Positions 45,601 through 56,200 of a DNA stretch of 64,000 bases are shown here, in pieces. Origin of the DNA: Undaria pinnatifida (Eukaryota > Sar > Phaeophyceae > Laminariales > Alariaceae). The stretch covers positions 9,570,620 through 9,634,619 of the forward strand of contig JABAKD010000002.1 in assembly GCA_012845835.1 (NCBI GenBank). The letters are read 5' to 3'. Numbering within the stretch: position 1 is the first letter of the stretch; each line of letters opens with the position of its first letter. The notes beneath the pieces were generated by a model, which saw nothing but the letters and a program-made list of their open reading frames with translations, did not search any database and was not told the origin of the DNA. Position numbers and translations under genes: made by a program.

Positions 45601-48600
45601 TGCCTCAATACTTCTATCGTAGCACACGTTTTCTTCCTTCTTCGTCACCGACAGGCATGTTGCACAAAATCGGTTATCTTCCGTCGTGATCTTGTCATAC
45701 ACACCTGGCATTCTTTTTATAATATACCTGGTACCTGGCATGTGTTTTTCCGGTTGTTTTTTGGGCAGGAAAAATTCAAGCGCGTGAACATGAGCCAAAA
45801 CAGCGGGCAGGGCAAGCGCAACAGTGCGGAAGATGGTGCGACCACAGCCAGTAAGCAGCAGCAGCAACAACAACAACAGCAAAAGCAGCGCGTGTCACGG
45901 CTGGAGCAGGAGGTGCGCCATTGTCATGTCATATTCCAGAGGACGATCAACGCGGTCTGTGCCGAACTTGCCCAATCAGCGCACAAACGTTACATTGATT
46001 GAGCTGGAATGATGCCATATCGAACAGCGAATATTACGTGTTTCGAGAGGGGCAGCAACTAATGCCCGCAAAACACTAAGCGAATTATTTCTCACGAGGG
46101 ATTCTGGACTGACGAGCTAGAGGAGCCAACGATCGTTGAAATGACATTATGTAGAGCGAATTGTCCCTCCGTTCGTTACCTATGCAAATACCAATAATGA
46201 ACCATGGAATTGTTCATTGGGTTACATTTTCATTTTATGAAGTATGTTTGTGGGTGAGGTATGAAGTTTCTCCCTTGAGGTGCTTCGCAACCAATAGGTG
46301 CTTCCCGACCGTGGTATCAGCACCATTACGACGTCCATAGTATTATTGGTACACTACCAGAACTATTATTAGCATGGGTCACATATTTCGAGGATCGACA
46401 GGGGCCGAACCCTATTAAATTGTATATTCAACGATGGAGCAAACGGCCCGGTCTACACCGAGTTGGCAGGGGCATGAAAAGCTCAACTAAAGATCGAGCA
46501 TCGCTACCTGATTTTCGATTAATTGTTCTGTTCGAGACTGGATCCACCTGTCGTGTTAAGCTACAGTCATGCTCATCAGAACGAACTACCACCACGTGTT
46601 TTGTTAGCTGAGTCGCTCCTTGACGGCTCATTTCGTTAACTCTCATCAAAAGGCACTGCCTGTTAGGATGCATGGGCCACGTGACTCAAGTGGCCCAGTA
46701 GGTAGATATTCCAAGCGCATCTTAAGACGGCATCAGGCTTACCTATCGTAGTGACTCAAGTAGCCCAAACATGCGATCCCTTCTAGGGAGCTATAACGAT
46801 ATCAAGCGCACCAACCAGAACACAATAATTTACGTAGCTCAAGAGGTAGGTCCATCTGGCTAGTATCGACGTAAACGGGCGCAATTGCCCTACAGTAAAA
46901 TCGCCAAGTAGCCCAATACGTAACTTTTGGGGGCGAACATGGACGTCATCAGGCGCACCAACCCTACCCCTGCCGTTTGCGCTCCTGCACGCAGGTGGCT
47001 AATCTTGAGGACACCTGCAACAGGCAGGCAACGTACATCAACCAGCTGGAAGATTACGCCAACAGCGTTGAGGCCGCCAATGCGCAACTCATGGAACAGG
47101 TATCGTGTTCCTTCCCTCCTTCCTTTCTTCCTTACTTCCCTCACTCCCTTCCTTCCTTCCTTCCTTCCTTCCTTCCTTCCTTCCTTCCTTCCTTCCTTCC
47201 TTTTCCTTCCTTCCTTCCTTCCTTCCTTCCTTCCTTCCTTCCTTCCTTCCTTCCTTCCTTCCTTCCTTCCTTCCTTCCTTCCTTCCTTCCTTCCTCACTC
47301 CCTTCCTTCCTTCCTTCCTTCCTTCCTTCCTTCCTTCCTTCCTTCCTTCCTTCCTTCCTTCCTTCCTTCCTTCCTTCCTTCCCTCCTTCCTTCCTTCCTT
47401 CCTTCCTTCCTTCCTTCCTTCCTTCCTTCCTTCCTTCCTTCCTTCCTTCCTTCCTTCCTTCCTTCCTTCCTTCCTTCCTTCCTTCCTTCCTTCCTTCCTT
47501 CCTTCCTTCCTCCCTCTCCCTCCCTCCCTCCCTCCCTCCCTCCCTCCCTCCCTCCCTCCCTCCCTCCCTCCCTCCCTCCCTCCCTCCCTCCCTCCCTCCC
47601 TCCCTCCCTCCCTCCCTCCCTCCCTCCCTCCCTCCCTCCCTCCCTCCCTCCCTCCCTCCCTCCCTCCCTCCCTCCCTCCCTCCCTCCCTCCCTCCCTCCC
47701 TCCCTCCCTCCCTCCCTCCCTCCCTCCCTCCCTCCCTCCCTCCCTCCCTCCCTCCCTCCCTCCCTCCCTCCCTCCCTCCCTCCCTCCCTCCCTCCCTCCC
47801 TCCCTCCCTCCCTCCCTCCCTCCCTCCCTCCCTCCCTCCCTCCCTCCCTCCCTCCCTCCCTCCCTCCCTCCCTCCCTCCCTCCCTCCCTCCCTCCCTCCC
47901 TCCCTCCCTCCCTCCCTCCCTCCCTCCCTCCCTCCCTCCCTCCCTCCCTCCCTCCCTCCCTCCCTCCCTCCCTTTCTCCCTGGCTTCCTTCATTTTTGCC
48001 GTCCTACACGGGTTTTGATATGACGAGCATTTCACGATAATTTTTTCTTTCTGCGTGAGGTCATTCGAACCACTGGTATCCTGTACACGCACTGCGCTAT
48101 TCCGCTGTTCCACACAGCTCTCTCCAGCTCTTGAGTCAGCCTTCACCCTGTGTTTGTTGACGCCGGGTGGATCGCAAGCTACCGGAGCACTGCTGCATTG
48201 GCTCTCGGTGGTTCCTAAAATATGGTTACCCCAAGAAACAGCAGGGAACTACATCGTCTACATCGTCTACATCGTCTTCTGTCCGAATGTATGCACTATG
48301 CACCAAAGATCCAATGGACACCAGCATTGTTCCAACGGCTTCCACGCGCGTTGACACCCGTTCGCATCATCCGTTCGCAACATCCGTTGGCAGGTGCAGC
48401 AAGGAGGAAGCGGGGGGGGTAGGGGCGAAGGTGAAAACCAAGGTCAGTTTGAGGACGGCGCGGCGCCCCCCCCTTCGGACGTGGGAGGTAACAGTCCCGA
48501 CGAAATGCAGACTACGGAAACCGACCACGAGAGGACCATGATTGACCAGGGACAGGAGGTGCTGCCTCAGGGCGATAGGGGTAGGCGGGAGATGCCGTGA
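38162..48600 (+). CDS. Gene A: multi-exon coiled-coil protein, unrecognised family
   Basis: Exons 38,162-38,232; 41,538-41,700; 42,429-42,576; 44,427-44,543; 44,738-44,858; 45,769-45,912; 46,995-47,099; 48,394-48,600 (TGA). Every donor/acceptor phase agrees (0, 1, 2, 2, 0, 0, 0) and all introns are GT-AG, which is very unlikely by chance. The product (at least 357 residues; the start is not found) is a long Glu/Lys/Gln/Leu-rich coiled coil (RLRAESEAADVSQLKSELET, ETCDFQRSMANNEAKLKENE, SRLEQEVANLEDTCNRQ), interrupted by a Gly/Pro linker in exon 4, with a polyglutamine run in exon 6 and a Gly-rich acidic tail. This suggests a structural or scaffold role, but no family name is justified. It may run on to exons at 50.9-52.9 kb through an internal donor at 48,580. 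The introns are packed with decayed copies of neighbouring exons and simple repeats. Confidence 0.75.
38250..39170 (+). repeat. Decayed tandem copies of gene A exon 1
   Basis: At least six degenerate echoes of ctctcgtcgacgacatcaag/aggaaggaaagcgaccgag: about 38,255-38,300, 38,396-38,440, 38,462-38,510, 38,622-38,665, 38,672-38,712, 38,930-38,963 and 39,112-39,155. None keeps a frame and splice sites. Confidence 0.55.
39466..39550 (+). repeat. Dispersed repeat, copy 1
   Basis: tggaaacccgttttggggga...cacttggattcagtacaggg and aggggctctaaagggggtaa are repeated at 62,461-62,550. 39,550-41,030 otherwise holds only short degenerate repeats, including gaccgtaaccc-type units near 40,455-40,490. Confidence 0.7.
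41035..41085. repeat. 9 bp tandem repeat (agtacctat)n
   Basis: Five near-perfect units. Confidence 0.9.
41538..41700 (+). CDS. Gene A exon 2 (coiled coil)
   Basis: Acceptor tttgttcaag|CTTGAG, donor AACG|GTGAAC. 54 codons plus one nucleotide: LESQLRQLRLRAESEAADVS ... ENG. Strong heptad pattern. Confidence 0.85.
42429..42576 (+). CDS. Gene A exon 3 (coiled coil)
   Basis: Acceptor cacacttag|CC, donor AACCG|GTGAGG. Reads KLVEETCDFQRSMANNEAKL ... FVEDLEKANAAYARNR. The 5' splice site is followed at once by 32 G residues (42,581-42,612). Confidence 0.88.
43237..43440. repeat. Two-copy tandem repeat, 103 bp
   Basis: cccttcatagcgtagccggg...catccccattcatccccatg...cctggctcaggccactaggg occurs twice in the intron between gene A exons 3 and 4. 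Confidence 0.9.
44040..44420 (+). repeat. Tandem echoes leading into gene A exon 4
   Basis: 44,044-44,160 is a two-copy repeat (gaccgatcttctctgacctg...cgcaatatgcagc-gggtcc). At 44,268-44,310 and 44,338-44,375, ggttagccgacgagaccgtc and ggttcaccgacacgcccgtg resemble the true acceptor and exon start ggttaacctttagggccgtg (44,413-44,432), at a spacing of 70-74 bp. Confidence 0.5.
44427..44543 (+). CDS. Gene A exon 4
   Basis: Acceptor gttaacctttag|G, donor CTCAG|GTACCA. AVMNTLLGRKGVGCAAVPSP then DELENLKAAAANAQEATLR: a break in the coil followed by a resumed helix. Phase 2 on both sides, agreeing with both neighbours. Confidence 0.85.
44738..44858 (+). CDS. Gene A exon 5 (coiled coil)
   Basis: Acceptor ccgcacacag|G, donor TTGCAG|GTATGG. 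AAEVEARLRGVEAESQALKA ... LRLELASLQ. Ends in phase 0. Confidence 0.88.
45769..45912 (+). CDS. Gene A exon 6, with polyglutamine run
   Basis: Acceptor gttttttgggcag|GAAAAA, donor GAG|GTGCGC (less typical). EKFKRVNMSQNSGQGKRNSA, then nine Gln encoded by mixed CAG/CAA at about 45,856-45,882, then KQRVSRLEQE. A TACCTGGTA palindrome lies 36 bp upstream of the acceptor. Confidence 0.82.
46660..46990 (+). repeat. Degenerate repeats before gene A exon 7
   Basis: gtgactcaagtggcccagta, gtgactcaagtagcccaaac, cgccaagtagcccaatacgt and tatcaagcgcaccaacca-a / catcaggcgcaccaacccta recur about every 80-100 bp up to the exon 7 acceptor. Confidence 0.5.
46995..47099 (+). CDS. Gene A exon 7 (coiled coil)
   Basis: Acceptor gcacgcag|GTGGCT, donor GAACAG|GTATCG. 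35 codons, phase 0 at both ends: VANLEDTCNRQATYINQLED ... AQLMEQ, continuing the exon 6 heptads without a slip. Confidence 0.87.
47103..47980 (+). repeat. (CCTT)n then (CCCT)n, about 870 bp pure pyrimidine
   Basis: Lies in gene A intron 7, beginning just after the donor. (CCTT)n runs from about 47,103 to 47,507 with a few interruptions; (CCCT)n is essentially perfect from about 47,512 to 47,972. The Pro/Ser/Leu and Arg/Glu/Gly frames across it are artefacts. Confidence 0.97.
48394..48600 (+). CDS. Gene A exon 8, terminal or alternatively internal
   Basis: Acceptor ccgttggcag|GTGCAG, phase 0. Gly-rich then acidic (GGSGGGRGEGENQGQFEDGA, TETDHERTMIDQGQEVLPQG) ending REMP and TGA at 48,598-48,600. 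An internal donor GATAGGG|GTAGGC at 48,580/48,581 (phase 1) would instead splice in frame to an exon at 50,862. Confidence 0.75.
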   Translation: MQQGGSGGGRGEGENQGQFEDGAAPPPSDVGGNSPDEMQTTETDHERTMIDQGQEVLPQGDRGRREMP

Positions 48601-49634
48601 AACATGTTACCTGTGCCCTCGATCTCGTGCTATGGAACAGGGGTAGCGCTGCTTTGTCAATTCAGGAATAAATGTAGTAGGAATGCCAGTCGAGTTTTTC
48701 ACGTATTACACGGAGCAAGGAATTGCACCTTCACAGGAAGTGTCGCCTCAGAGTGATAGGGGTTTACGAGAGATAGCTTTAGACTTTTTCACGTGTCTTC
48801 GGTCTCGTGAGGAGTAGGACGTATCATGCTGCAATGGGGTAGTGCTACGATAGGAATATGAATAGCGCTTTTTGACCAGATACTCCTGAGTGGTGGGTAT
48901 CATTACAATCGTCAATACATTTTTGTAGAAGGGGCGCGGTCGAGATGCCTTGACACATTTCCTGTATCGTCGGTATCGTGCTATGATACGATTATGATAC
49001 TGGCGGAGCTCTTCAACCGATCAACGGTTGGTACACCATTTCGGATTGTTTGCAATACATGGTATTACATGGAGCTAGATAATGCTCGGGGAGTACCGCA
49101 TCAGGGAGATAGACAGCGCTGTAGAAAACAAAATGTGTCTTAAGGCGTTTTTGAATCCTCGGTATCTCACTATTTTACGTGATACCATACAATAGAGGCA
49201 ACACTTTTTGAGCAAGCTATTTCCCACTCACGGAGTTCCTCAAAACTGAAGAACTATCAACATTGTTGCGTCACCATTTCTGATTGTTTATACATGGTAC
49301 ATGGAGCAAGAACATGCCCAGGAAGTAGCGGCTCAGGGTGATAGGAGTGAAAAGAGCACAGGCGAGATGCCTTGAGGCGTTTGTGCGTGGGTGTGTCCTC
49401 GGTGTCGTGCTAGCACGTTTGGCGTACGGTAGGGGTAGCATTCTTTGATAACAGAAATACAGCTGAAAGGGTTCCTCAGCGCTGAGGTATTACCCAATGT
49501 ATGTACTTGGAAAACCATTTGGACTTTATTGTATGATACGAGTACTACCACCGTGTGCTGTGTGCTGTATGCTGTATAGAGTACCATAGTGTGCTATCGA
49601 ATTATGGTTGACGCGTGCTACGATAGAAGTGGTA

Positions 49635-49788
49635 GGGCAGTACCCCTTTTGGGGAAAGGTACTTGTGACTCACGGGGTGTCTCAACTAGACTAGCATACT
49701 AGGAACAGCGCCTTACCCCTTTTGGGGAAAGGTACTTGTGACTCACGGGGTGTCTCAACTAGACTAGCATACTAGGAACAGCGCCTGA
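49635..49788. repeat. Two-copy tandem repeat, about 74 bp
   Basis: taccccttttggggaaaggt...ctcacggggtgtctcaacta...ggaacagcgcc occurs twice, nearly identical, just before the exon 8 copy at 49,802. Confidence 0.9.
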
Positions 49789-49801
49789 GTGTCGTTTGAG
49801 C

Positions 49802-49900
49802 AGACTTCGGACGCCCACAACGAGAGGGCCAGGATGGACCAAGGAATTGCACAGGAATTAGCGTCTCAGGACGACAGGGAGAGGCGGGAGATGCCTTGAA
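49802..49900 (+). CDS. Possible duplicate terminal exon of gene A
   Basis: Acceptor gtcgtttgagcag|ACTTCG, open for 32 codons in phase 0: TSDAHNERARMDQGIAQELA ... RERREMP then TGA. It matches the end of exon 8 (DHERTMIDQGQEVLPQ...RREMP) and, unlike the other echoes, keeps both a plausible acceptor and an intact frame to the stop. From exon 7 (phase 0) it could serve as an alternative last exon. Confidence 0.4.
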
Positions 49901-50861
49901 ACCTTCCAATGCGATGGAGGGGTATCGTGATACACGATGAAGGTATGATACGCGCTCTAGATCTTTTCGGCAGGCGCATTTGTGACTGGCGGGGCTCCTG
50001 ATGTGAGAAACCGCCCAACGCATCTGGCATGCTCCTTCGGTAATACGGTAGCATTCGTTATATTTTTCCTAGACCACGGGCTTCTTCGTCGGGTTACGCT
50101 TTGGCTCTTTGTCCCGATACATGGTACCTAATGTCTATGCCATGGGCTTGTTCATTCGAGACGCACTCCATTTACCTCTCAAACTCGAGCCAGGTTGTGC
50201 ATGGAGTCATTTAGTACTATAGTACGAGTAGTACAACTCCGACTCGTGCTACGATATCATAGGGGTGGCACTTTTGTATCCAATGTTTTTCTGAATCGCG
50301 GGAAGTCAAAACCCAACAACGGTTGGAATGGCACTAGACTATGGCTTGCTTGGCAATGCCATTCAATGACATTCATCGTGTTGCACGTGCAATTTTCTCA
50401 AAAATCAGTTTTTGCCTCAGAGGGGTATCTAGCTCCTCCAGTCATGCGTAACCCTCAGGATTGAGGAGTGAGGAGCGTCATAACCATGATGCATCAGAAC
50501 CATTCCGTGCATCAATGCTGTAGAGCATCCTAGAAATATGAGGCAAGATCGTCTGAGGTCGAAAAAACAGCGGTCGGTCACTGGATTGAATCTACCAAGC
50601 CGTTAAACAAACTGACAACCAGGACGCGTACGCTGAAATATCAAACATTGAATGTTTCTTTCTTGTCACATATCTTTGGCTGGTCCACGTTGGGGAAGTT
50701 GGTAGACGTTGTTCTACATGGCGTGGGGCTGTTTCAATGCATTGCCTAAACAATTGGAGTTACGGGGCTGCGTCGATAACTAGATTCAAGCTTTGTGGGA
50801 GACACGGCCGTGGATATTCGTTTGCCAAGTGAGCGATACGAAATGTATATATTGAGGCTAG

Positions 50862-51024
50862 GCCCTGATAGCTCCAGCCAGTACACTACGTCCGACCAGT
50901 GCATTGGTTCGGCAAAGGCAAACCCAGTCGCGGCAAATCCGCGACCCCCACCCTCTCCCCGGCTGGTTAGACGGTCCGCCGGGGGCACCCCCCGGAGGGT
51001 CCCGCAGAAGGCTCCCAGCCAGAG
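50862..51024 (+). CDS. Possible gene A exon 9 (or exon of a separate gene)
   Basis: Acceptor attgaggctag|GC, donor CCAGAG|GTAGGT. SSQYTTSDQCIGSAKANPVA ... PPPSPRLVRRSAGGTPRRVP: a Pro/Arg/Ser-rich linker. Left phase fits the internal donor of exon 8; right phase (2) fits the exon at 51,782. Confidence 0.45.
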
Positions 51025-51781
51025 GTAGGTTTTTCCGCGAACTGCATAGTGTATATAGTCGCTCGCATGGTGAAAATTGTTTCTGGCTATCGACGGAGAT
51101 TCCTAAACTGATTAACTACAAAATATCCTTCGAGGAGCTTATGTGGATTATTTTGGACCCGGCATCGTTACATGCGGTGCCTAGAGCATGGGGTTGTTCA
51201 TCCGGTTAAACTGTCACGTTTTCTAAACAGGATTTAGTTCCAACTATAGTGCATGTTATTATATACCTCCTGGAGGGAGGATGAAACTCGAGCAAACGCT
51301 TTCCATGGCGTGCGTCGTCAAGCACAAACATAGGAAAGGCCCCATGGAGAGAGAGAGCAGAGGTATGCTTTCGCTGCGTCGGGACACCTTTACATGAGAG
51401 TATTGTGGTTATTATGGGGCAATAGTGAGAGGTTTCCATGGGTGGCGTTTTATCTTCGACGTCTCTCCGCCAGGAAAAAGCACTTGCTGGGTGCAAATGA
51501 TACGATGGGGGGGGGGGGGCGGGGGTTATCGTCATCATGTATGATCATTGTCATTTAGGGACATTTACCTTTGCATCCATTTCGAGACGGGGCGCCCTAA
51601 GATGAGGCGGGGAGGGGTACTCATGAGCATGCAATGTCGTAGTCCTTGGGACGATAGTGGTATGATATGACCCTTTCAGACTCTCGCATCCCTACAACGC
51701 CGGGACGGAGCATTTCGGCGTTTCACGGACCCAGCACACATCGCTTGCACTAAACGGGAGACACCGCTAGATATTCGGCAG

Positions 51782-51875
51782 GTTGCATGAAGAGTTTGAG
51801 CTGCACGTAAGGCGGGGGGTGAAGAGATATGACGTTCCTGCTCAAAATGAAATCAGGTTGATGTTCACCTCTCTG
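51782..51875 (+). CDS. Possible gene A exon 10
   Basis: Acceptor atattcggcag|G, donor TCTCTG|GTATGT. LHEEFELHVRRGVKRYDVPA ... RLMFTSL; ends in phase 0. Confidence 0.45.
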
Positions 51876-52651
51876 GTATGTACGACGGTAAGGAACTACC
51901 AGGCTAGTCTGGCTTCGGAACTGTATGAGTACCTTGTGGTAATGGTTACGTTCCAAACGGGATGCGGAATCCGGCAGGTCCTTCACACGGTGTGCGTCAC
52001 ACCCTGAAATTTGGCTAGGGGTACCTTGCAATTTCGCAAACCAGGCTGCCAGGCTGCGGTAGGGCGAGGGGCTATTGGGACCCTCGATTTCAGCGGTTCA
52101 GAGTCTCCCTCGCATGTTCGCGCCCCAAAGATTTGAGAGTAAGATTTTGAGCTTTTGCTTCTCAATATGCATCGCCGTAAACATAATGTTACGCTCTTGT
52201 TTTTGAGTGAGGTACGGAGCCGCTCGCGCTATCCATAGGCGCCTACACCCAGTAGCGAAGATGGGGTTACCCGCCCTACGGTAGCCCGGGCCCACATGAG
52301 CAGTTGCATTCAGGGAACAATACCAAGGAGGTCAAGAAGCCACCTTATGAGACAACCAGCCGCAAACAACGCGTTGTTCGGAGGCGAGAAAAGTGCCCCA
52401 CGTTATTGCCACTTGAAACCTGACGCAGCGTTTACTAGTATTGGTTCTTGCCTCCAGAGGGCACCAGCAGTGCTCTTGGGTTGGTTCAGACTGGAATGCG
52501 TCTGCTTTACTGGGACCTAGGTTTCAGACAGGGTGTAGGTCTGCCTTGCCGAGGACAGTGTGCATGCTTTACCATGAAGTTGTATAGCTGGTGGCGCTGA
52601 ACGATACCGAACATTTTTGAAGTCGAAGGAATACTGTGCTAGTTTTTTCAG

Positions 52652-52939
52652 GAGCTCCGCTTGAACGTTTTATCATGCGAGTACATGATACATGTGTGTC
52701 TGGATTCGCATGATTTCCGGACAGCATGCTCCGCACATTCTAGACTACTGTTTATAAAATTTTCATTTGCGACAATATTGGATATACAGTATGTAATAAT
52801 GATAATAGTATGGACTTCGACGTGGATTACTGACGAATATCGCCACAACGTAGAACAATATCGAGGGGAGCTAAAAACCAAAGGTTACACACGTAGTCTA
52901 GCTCTCTTATGCTCCTACCTCGGGCCAGCGCCGATCTAA
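52652..52939 (+). CDS. Possible gene A terminal exon
   Basis: Strong acceptor gctagttttttcag|GAGCTC in the phase needed after 51,875; open to TAA at 52,937-52,939. Composition is less convincing than the other exons. It ends 230 bp short of the gene B stop on the other strand. Confidence 0.25.
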   Translation, partial: ELRLNVLSCEYMIHVCLDSHDFRTACSAHSRLLFIKFSFATILDIQYVIMIIVWTSTWITDEYRHNVEQYRGELKTKGYTRSLALLCSYLGPAPI

Positions 52940-53166
52940 GTCGCCCGCTTCCATTGCTCCACCTTTCTATACAGCTACAGTAGGGAAAATACAGATGACG
53001 CTTGTCGCCGTTCTACAGCAGCACTCGGCAGGACACCAAACAAGCAAAAAGAGATTAAGAAAGGCAGGCTGAAATCGACAGGAATATGCTTCATCCGGGA
53101 GTCATGGCGTTCATGTTGCTAATAGTGAAGAACGCACCCCCTCCCAAAACATAAACTCAAACAAGG

Positions 53167-53274
53167 TCACCATTTATTTATCTTTGCTAACATGCTTTCC
53201 TGCACTGCATGCGTGCATGTCTGCCTCGACCGATAGAAGCTCCAGCTTTGGTCACGGAAATCTTCCGAATCTGC
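53167..53274 (-). CDS. Gene B terminal exon
   Basis: Acceptor ccactccgcctcccag|GCAGAT; 35 codons then TGA: ADSEDFRDQSWSFYRSRQTC ... ESMLAKINKW. Phase 0 matches exon 9. Confidence 0.7.
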   Translation of the reverse strand, partial: ADSEDFRDQSWSFYRSRQTCTHAVQESMLAKINKW

Positions 53275-56200
53275 CTGGGAGGCGGAGTGGTCGCACAGCG
53301 TGCTTGATCGCAGTGTTGGAGACCCTCGGCCAGCGGTTTTGTGTCTGGCAGCACCGTTTCGTGGCAAAGAGCGAGGGGGGGTAAATATGTGTGTAAAACG
53401 TTTGACATTGAGAGAGCGAACGTGGCACCCTTCAATGTTGTGAGCAAATTAACGACTCCAGTGGCAAGGGGCATAATATGAATATCCTATTTGGATGTCG
53501 TTGCTAATGTGTCCTCGGCATATGCTATGCTCCCGCAACTGCAAGGACACCCGAATGCAGTACAAGCAGATTATCTGACACGGACCCAAGTTTATGTGTG
53601 TTGTTCACATGAAGCCCATATTTTTACCCCTCGACACCCGTTTCATGCAGTGTTTACTGTGCCAATTCTTCGTCCTGGGAAGATACCGTGATACAAGCTC
53701 GGTGATCGCAAACTACGAGGCACGCACACATGGCACCATTTCCACTCAAAGCAACCATTCACTACCGGATCTTCGATCGCAAACTTGAGCCTTAGTAACA
53801 CGGTGTCGACATGTATTCACCGCCTGATCCTCGTCTCCCACCAACCGTTACAGCTAACTACCACAGCAAAGCTTCTTGCTGCTGTCATGTCGGCATGTAC
53901 CTGGTATAAGACACAGTAGATACTCCCACCACTATTGTAAATAAAAGCAATGCAATGGATAGTTTTCGTTACTCTGACATCAATAGATGTAGTTGTGGAA
54001 CCATGTCGATTTAAAGCAGTCACTCACCCGTAGGTCTTCGAACGCTAACATGAGCCTCAGCAACAGAGTCGAGATCTTCACCGCCAGATCCTCGTCTCGC
54101 ACCAACCGATGAAGCTTGCTCCCTGCAATCCCCCCCCTGGCCAACTGCCGCCAGTCTCCACCCGGTTCCCCGGCAACCTTTCTTTCCTCAACACTCCTGC
54201 CAATACTTGCTGCATTTCCCGAAGCCAGGGTTTCCACATGAGGCATGCATGTGGAGGCGGTACTATTCGCCGGATTTGGGGTGGTTTTGGCAGACGGTCT
54301 GGTGGCGGTGGCTGCGGCGGCGACGACGTACTTGTACAGCTTTCCGATCGTGTCGCAACCTCGGCTTCGCAGGAGGCTTGCCGCTTTCTTCCCACCTCCC
54401 ACCGCCCTCCACCACGCCTAGAATTACGTTAGCATTGATTGGGAAACCAGTGAATATATGATCCCGACTTCGTGCGTATGTTCCCTTTTTTGCTTGGCCT
54501 TTGCGGTGGCATTTGTGTTGATGCTCTAGTTGGTTATGGCAATGTTCGTGGGAGGTCGGTGTTGACGCGGTTGCGCACTATCGGATGGCGAGAACATAGC
54601 CATAATAAACGTAGTGCCGTATACACGTATAATCGTCGTGACTTTATCATACCCATGATACGGTCAGGGGGGGGGGCTAAATTTTGAAAAAGATCAGTTC
54701 CTACCCTAGTTAGGAGCTCTACATATTAATCAAAACTGCCCGAGATCAAGCAAATAAATGACGATATGCATCCGGGTGAATAATTCAATGGACTGGGAAA
54801 GCAATCAGAAGAACCGTCACAACAAACGCAAAATCAGTAAAAAAAATGGAATGGTGCGTGCTGCGATAGAGGCAGCATTTTTTGCGAAAAAACGTTTTTT
54901 GAATGATGGGGCTCCTTGAACCTATTCATGCCACTAATACTACTAACACTATGAAGAAAATCTTCCGGATGTCATTTTCGTTTTGCATTATCGCGTCTAT
55001 AGTATTATTCGATACATAGGCAACGGGCTTGCTCGTTGAATGGTACATTTTCCGTTTGGTCAAAATTGAATCATTTTTAAAGGTGAGGTATAGAGCTCCT
55101 TAAGAGACCAATAAACAAAAAACCTCAAAAAAGATTTGGTGCATCTTCACCGAACCATTAGTAGCTTGTATGTATCCAACTACCCGTTACAAAGATACTA
55201 GACTAGATAGTTCGTAGTCATTTATGTGTGTACTTCGAAGTAGCTATGGGACCCGGTCAGCCACAAAGTAAGTGCTGAGCCCATACGTACCGTCGTTTAA
55301 CACCGACGTTTCTCTCTCTCCCTCTCGTGCGCTCTCGTGGCGCGGCGTGGGCCCTGTTCACGCGTGCTACGATAGGGTGGGATACGATTGTGTTCATCCA
55401 AGAGTTTCTTTTTGGCGGTATTATGCTGTTAGTGCACTATTTCACTAGTCTATAAATATTACCTTGTTGACTATTACTATTGGAAAATTACACATTCAAA
55501 CTACCCAAAAGCGGTGGGTTCATACTTATGTATAATGTGTCACAATCGATATGCCTAGGTCATTGAAGTAAGCATCGGGTTGTATTTTCATGTTTTCAAG
55601 ACAGGTTGTAGGCGAATTACTAATACTGCAGGGAGTTAGTAAAGCCAAGAGCCTCACAAAAACAGGTGCGTCCCTTTCGTCACTTGGTCTTACCTCTTCC
55701 GAATGCCCACCGTCCCACCAGCCAAGGCCGCCACTGAATGTGACAGGATCCTGACGCCTTCCGGGATGCAAAACGCTGGCGTAGGCGGCGTGGACAAGGA
55801 ACAGGTCCAGGGATTCTCGCACCTTTGCGGGGGAAGCAAACAGAGGCATCGCTTGGGATGGGGGGTGGGAGTAGCACTCTCATAGCACGGTCGTCTTGGA
55901 CTGCAAGAATGACTCGTCTCTACCATCAAGCACCTGTTCCAAAAACCTGGTTGCAGTTCTAACGGGGTTGGGGGATAGGTAGCGGGGGGGGCATTTGTTA
56001 TAAGCTGGCAATGGGTTTTTAAACCACTGCTGAAAGTGATGCAGTCGTCTCTTCTTCCCGGGTGCAACACGCTGGCGTGCGCGGCGTGGACAAGGAACAG
56101 GTCCAGGGGTTATGACACCTTTGCGTAGGGCAAACAAAAGAGGTATTGCTTAGAACAGCTAGCGGGGATATCATTCTCGCGCTGAACGAAGCTACGCTAG

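Larger units (their letters stand above)
48620..50330 (+). repeat. Decayed copies of the exon 8 region (family R5)
   Basis: Echoes of the exon 8 end (caggaagt-gc-tcag-gtgatagg ... cgggagatgcc-tga) at about 48,725-48,775, 49,088-49,115, 49,328-49,380 and 49,802-49,900. They alternate with tcgtgctacgatag-ggtagcact and ggggctcctcaa. The same non-coding vocabulary recurs at 54,840-55,110, 55,355-55,430 and 59,870-60,080. Confidence 0.55.

Noticed and set aside
46927-48040. Open frames of 283-363 codons rich in Pro-Ser-Leu or Arg-Glu-Gly
   Set aside because: Direct translation of the (CCTT)n/(CCCT)n array in gene A intron 7; open in all frames.
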